NCBI GenBank assembly: GCA_003576915.1
Contig: QEVF01000006.1
Span: 1-64,000 of the forward strand
Length of the DNA: 64,000 bases
Direction of reading: 5' to 3'
From: Planctomycetota bacterium
Lineage (GTDB): Bacteria; Planctomycetota; UBA8742; UBA2392
Under the pieces are notes generated by a model. That model ran no database searches and had not been told where the DNA came from. It saw only the letters and a program-made list of their open reading frames with translations. The position numbers were made by a program, and so were the translations under genes. Shown in pieces: positions 61,100 through 64,000 of the stretch (positions within the stretch are counted from its first letter, which is position 1; each line of letters starts with the position of its first letter).

Positions 61100-61891
61100 A
61101 TGATCGAAGTCGTGGACCTGCGCAAGACCTACGAGAGTCACGAAGCCGTGCGGGGCCTGACCTTCTCCGTACCGCCGGGCGAAGTCCTGGGGCTCGTGGG
61201 CCCCAACGGCGCGGGCAAAACCACCACCATGCGCTGCATCACCGGCATCATCCCCCCCACCGCAGGCCGTGTTCTGATCTGCGGGCGCGACGTGCAACTT
61301 GATCCCGTGGGCGCCAAGCAGGAACTGGCCTTCATTCCCGACGAGCCGCGCCTGTTTGAATACCTTACCGTCCGCGAGCACCTGGCCTTTGTGGCAAGGC
61401 TTTACGGAGTCAAGGACCCCAAAACCAGAGCCCGGGCGCTGCTTGAAGAGCTGGAACTCGCCGGCAAGGAAGATGCCCTGCCCAACACGCTTTCGCGCGG
61501 CATGAAACAGAAGCTGGCCATTGCCTGCGGGCTGATTCACGAGCCCCGCGCCATCATGTTTGACGAACCCCTGACGGGACTTGATCCCGTCGCCATTCGG
61601 CGCATCAAGGAGAGCATCCGCAAACGCGCGGCGGCGGGCGCGGCCATCATCATCTCCAGCCACCTGCTGAATCTCGTTGAAGCCATCGCCACGCGCATTC
61701 TGCTGCTGCAGCAGGGCCAGAAACTGCTGCATGGAACCATCGCCGAGATTCAGGCTGCGGTGCCTGACCTTCAGGGCCGTGCCGACCTCGAGGAGATCTT
61801 CATGCGGGCCACAGGCTACGAAACATCCGCCACCGCCTCGGGCCGCATGGTCGCCGCGCCCGAAACATCCGCCAGCCCGCCCACGCCATGA
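61100..61891 (+). CDS. ABC transporter ATP-binding protein
   Basis: 263 residues. Walker A GPNGAGKTTTMRCITG, signature LSRGMKQKLAIACGL, Walker B PRAIMFDEPLTGLDP and switch His in IIISSHLLN are all present. This is the ABC-2/drug-exporter class of ATPase that pairs with a separate membrane protein. The next gene overlaps by 4 bp (ATGA) and encodes the permease. The ORF is open far upstream from 60677, but the ATG at 61100, just before IEVVDLRKTY, is the evident start. Confidence 0.95.
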   Translation: MIEVVDLRKTYESHEAVRGLTFSVPPGEVLGLVGPNGAGKTTTMRCITGIIPPTAGRVLICGRDVQLDPVGAKQELAFIPDEPRLFEYLTVREHLAFVARLYGVKDPKTRARALLEELELAGKEDALPNTLSRGMKQKLAIACGLIHEPRAIMFDEPLTGLDPVAIRRIKESIRKRAAAGAAIIISSHLLNLVEAIATRILLLQQGQKLLHGTIAEIQAAVPDLQGRADLEEIFMRATGYETSATASGRMVAAPETSASPPTP

Positions 61892-63615
61892 CCCGGTCCG
61901 CGCTGCTCTATCTCGTGGCGCGGACCACGTTCAACTCCGTGAAGCACCGGCTGGCGCGTCTCAAACAGCCGCGCTACCTGTTGCCGACTTTGGCGGGTCT
62001 GGCCTACTTCTGGTTTGTATTCGGCATGCCGGGCCTGGGCCGGGGAGCGCGCGCGCCGGAAGTCGCCGACTTCGCGCCGACCATCCGCGCTCTGGCGGGG
62101 GCCGGCCTGCTGTTCTTCACGGTCACGGGCTGGATACTCGCCCCCAACCACGCCACCTTGATGATGAGCGAGGCGGAGGTCATGCAGCTTTGCACTGCGC
62201 CCCTGTCGCGCGCCCAGATCATCCGCTACCGCTGGCTGCGTGCACAACCGGCCACGCTGTTCATGGCCCTGGTGGCAGGTGCGCTTGCCCTCAAGCGCGA
62301 AGAACTCAACGCGATCTTCGCCGCCCTGGGAACCTGGCTCATCGTCAACGTCATGTTTCTCAATGGCATTGCCGCGGCGCTGTTTGCGGGCAAACTCAAG
62401 AGTCTTGGCGTCCGCGGCCTGAGCCTGCGCATCCCTGGCATCATGCTGGCGCTGGCCGTGGCGGCGGCCTTTGCGCCCAACTTCACTCCGCCGCCGTCCC
62501 TTCGGCAGTTCCGCGAAATCCCTGACTGGCTCTCCCATCTGTTCAACGACGGGCTGGCAGGCGCCATGCTCTGGCCCTTGCGCCAGCTGGCGCAGATGCC
62601 GGCAGCCACGGATTGGCCTGGGTTCGCCATGGGCGCGGGGGTGGCACTGGCCATGATGCTGGGTTTTGACCAGTTCGCCACGCGGCTCAACACACCGTTT
62701 GAGGAGTCAGCCCTTGAACTGGCCCAGAACGCGGGCCGCAGGCTCGAGGCCTTCCGCCGCGGCGGCATGAGTTCCATGAAGCTGGCCCAGATTCAGACGG
62801 TGAAGCCTTCACGACTGAGGCTTGCCGAGCAGGGTCCGGTCTGGCGGGCCATGCTATGGAAAGCGCTCGTGGGCCAGACGCGCGGTGTCTCCGCCCGCCT
62901 GATCTTTCCGCTGCTGGGGCTGGCCATCCTCTTTGGTGTCATCGTATTCAGCAGCGACCGGCCGGAGATCGTTGACGTGATGGTGATTTCGACGTTTTCA
63001 GTGCTGACAATCATGCTGGTAATCGCCGGCCCCCAGATGCTGCGCAATGACCTGCGCAGCGAGTTGCACCGGCTGGATTACCTGAAGTCGCTGCCCGTGC
63101 GGGGCCGCGACATCCTGCGGGGAGAGGTCTATGGCAGCGCCCTGCTTGTGGGCGCAGCCCTCGTGGGAATCGTCACCGCGGCCATGTTGCTGATCAGGAC
63201 CACTGAAGGATTGCACGCGCCCTGGCGTGTCACGATCATTGCGACTTCCGCGTCTTTCCTGCCACCGGTGGCAGCGATGTCCTTCGCCATTGAAAACGGG
63301 GCGGCCGTACTCATGCCTTCCTGGGTGGCACAGGCCCCGGGAAGCGGCGGGGTGGAACTGATGGGCCGGAATATGCTCATGGCCTTCCTTCGTTTGATAA
63401 TGCTGTCGTTGCTGCTGGCCGTCCCCGGCTCGGCGGCGGCGGTGCTGATGGCGGCGGGCGTGCTGGTGGCGCCCTCCGGGCTGGCGACCGCCATGGCCCT
63501 GGTGTTCGCCGGCGGGGTGGTCGGCGGGCTTTTGACGCTGCTTGAAGTGGAAGTGCTTCTGCGGTTCTTCGGGCGCCGCTTCGAGACCCTGGACCCGAGC
63601 CTCGAGAACATGTAG
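61888..63615 (+). CDS. ABC-2 type exporter permease
   Basis: 575 residues with about ten to twelve hydrophobic segments, for example YLLPTLAGLAYFWFVFGMPG, LFFTVTGWILAPNHATLMM, FPLLGLAILFGVIVF and VPGSAAAVLMAAGVLVAPSG. Conserved-looking segment MSEAEVMQLCTAPLSRAQII and QMLRNDLRSELHRLDYLKSL are as in ABC-2-like permeases. It overlaps its ATPase gene by 4 bp, so both form one exporter. Substrate unknown. Confidence 0.88.
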   Translation: MTRSALLYLVARTTFNSVKHRLARLKQPRYLLPTLAGLAYFWFVFGMPGLGRGARAPEVADFAPTIRALAGAGLLFFTVTGWILAPNHATLMMSEAEVMQLCTAPLSRAQIIRYRWLRAQPATLFMALVAGALALKREELNAIFAALGTWLIVNVMFLNGIAAALFAGKLKSLGVRGLSLRIPGIMLALAVAAAFAPNFTPPPSLRQFREIPDWLSHLFNDGLAGAMLWPLRQLAQMPAATDWPGFAMGAGVALAMMLGFDQFATRLNTPFEESALELAQNAGRRLEAFRRGGMSSMKLAQIQTVKPSRLRLAEQGPVWRAMLWKALVGQTRGVSARLIFPLLGLAILFGVIVFSSDRPEIVDVMVISTFSVLTIMLVIAGPQMLRNDLRSELHRLDYLKSLPVRGRDILRGEVYGSALLVGAALVGIVTAAMLLIRTTEGLHAPWRVTIIATSASFLPPVAAMSFAIENGAAVLMPSWVAQAPGSGGVELMGRNMLMAFLRLIMLSLLLAVPGSAAAVLMAAGVLVAPSGLATAMALVFAGGVVGGLLTLLEVEVLLRFFGRRFETLDPSLENM

Positions 63616-63627
63616 CTGAAAGCCGCG

Positions 63628-64000
63628 ATGAAACGTCCGTCTGAACGTGTGATCGTGCTGCTGATCGCGGCCATCCAGTTCATCAACATTCTCGAGTTCA
63701 TGATCGTCATGCCCCTGGGCCCGGACTTTGCCAGGTCCCTGGCCATTCCCACCAACCAGCTTGGGCTCATTGCGGGCAGTTACACCTTTGCGGGGGCGGT
63801 TTCCGGCATCATTGGCTCGTTCTTTCTCGATCGCTTTGACAGGCGCATCGCCCTGGCCTTTGCCATGGCAGGCCTCGTGGCCGCAACGGCCCTGGGCGGC
63901 CTGGCCGTGAACTTTGAGACCCTGCTGGGAGCCCGTGTGCTCGCGGGAGTCTTCGGTGGGCCCGCTACTTCCCTCGCCCTGGCCATCGTCTCAGACGTCA
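63628..64000 (+). CDS. MFS transporter, N-terminal part (window ends)
   Basis: At least 124 residues to the window end with no stop. MKRPSERVIVLLIAAIQFIN, then LEFMIVMPLGPDFARSLAIP, DRFDRRIALAFAMAGLV (MFS motif A-like G..DRFDRR) and ARVLAGVFGGPATSLALAIV give four hydrophobic segments typical of the first half of a major facilitator superfamily drug/sugar transporter. It starts 12 bp after the permease stop, so it may belong to the same unit. The gene is cut by the edge. Confidence 0.85.
   Translation, partial: MKRPSERVIVLLIAAIQFINILEFMIVMPLGPDFARSLAIPTNQLGLIAGSYTFAGAVSGIIGSFFLDRFDRRIALAFAMAGLVAATALGGLAVNFETLLGARVLAGVFGGPATSLALAIVSDV

Overview
The window is a GC-rich, gene-dense bacterial chromosome segment with no tRNA, rRNA, CRISPR array or intact insertion sequence that I could see. 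I infer a member of the Planctomycetes-Verrucomicrobia-Chlamydiae (PVC) superphylum, most likely Planctomycetota-like. The reasons are a 58-residue basic protein (18238-18414, minus) resembling the 'small basic protein' family of PVC genomes, a Ser/Thr kinase with a DLG motif behind a long disordered N-terminus, an ECF sigma factor coupled to a FecR-like membrane protein, and a division/cell-wall cluster that stops after an FtsQ-like gene with no ftsA or ftsZ. The phylum is an inference from motifs, not from a search.

Layout. 1-7500: a YgiQ-type radical SAM protein, a membrane-anchored SRPBCC protein, a VOC protein, ffh, a type IV/II pilin-like protein and a lamin-tail lipoprotein. 7612-15377: peptidoglycan/division cluster ftsW-murG-murC-murB-(small unknown)-(PilZ-like)-ddl-ftsQ-like. 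15380-18414 (minus): Ppx/GppA phosphatase, class I aminotransferase and the small basic protein. 18820-26589: an unknown gene behind a good sigma-70 promoter, a LysM protein, an unknown, a family 2 glycosyltransferase, a DUF1858-like protein, recG, phzF-like, and a lipoprotein MsrB-MsrA fusion ending in a 20-bp perfect inverted repeat.

26659-31432: a sigma-region-2-only protein, a small membrane protein and an M20 amidohydrolase (minus), then the flagellar motor operon flbD-motA-motB-fliL-fliN (plus). 31444-41689: a small ferredoxin-fold-like protein, DAHP synthase, a beta-propeller-like membrane protein, an unknown, an aldehyde dehydrogenase, a membrane-protein pair and the Ser/Thr kinase. 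41807-44101: tmk, then about 1.3 kb that looks lower in GC, holding the remnant of a DpnI/Dam-replacing-type restriction enzyme and a small membrane protein, then rpmB.

44159-53670: a TPR-like protein, a PPC-like lipoprotein, an isochorismatase-fold protein lacking its catalytic cysteine, 3-hydroxyacyl-CoA dehydrogenase, a CI-like HTH regulator divergent from a large exported P-domain/Ig-repeat protein with a MYXO/Synerg-CTERM-like tail, and two adjacent genes carrying four copies of a YaaI/DUF2541-like domain. 53927-64000: lgt, then a minus-strand block (ECF sigma, FecR-like protein, PKD-PAD lipoprotein, HEAT protein), an ABC exporter pair and the start of an MFS transporter.

The most interesting system is the 55-61 kb block. 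The 767-residue lipoprotein at 56216-58519 combines two PKD domains with a recognisable protein-arginine deiminase catalytic core (D439, H567, D569, C752) and an acidic PAD middle-domain-like segment. It sits downstream of the sigma/FecR pair and just upstream of an exported HEAT-repeat protein, suggesting an envelope-anchored arginine-citrullination system.
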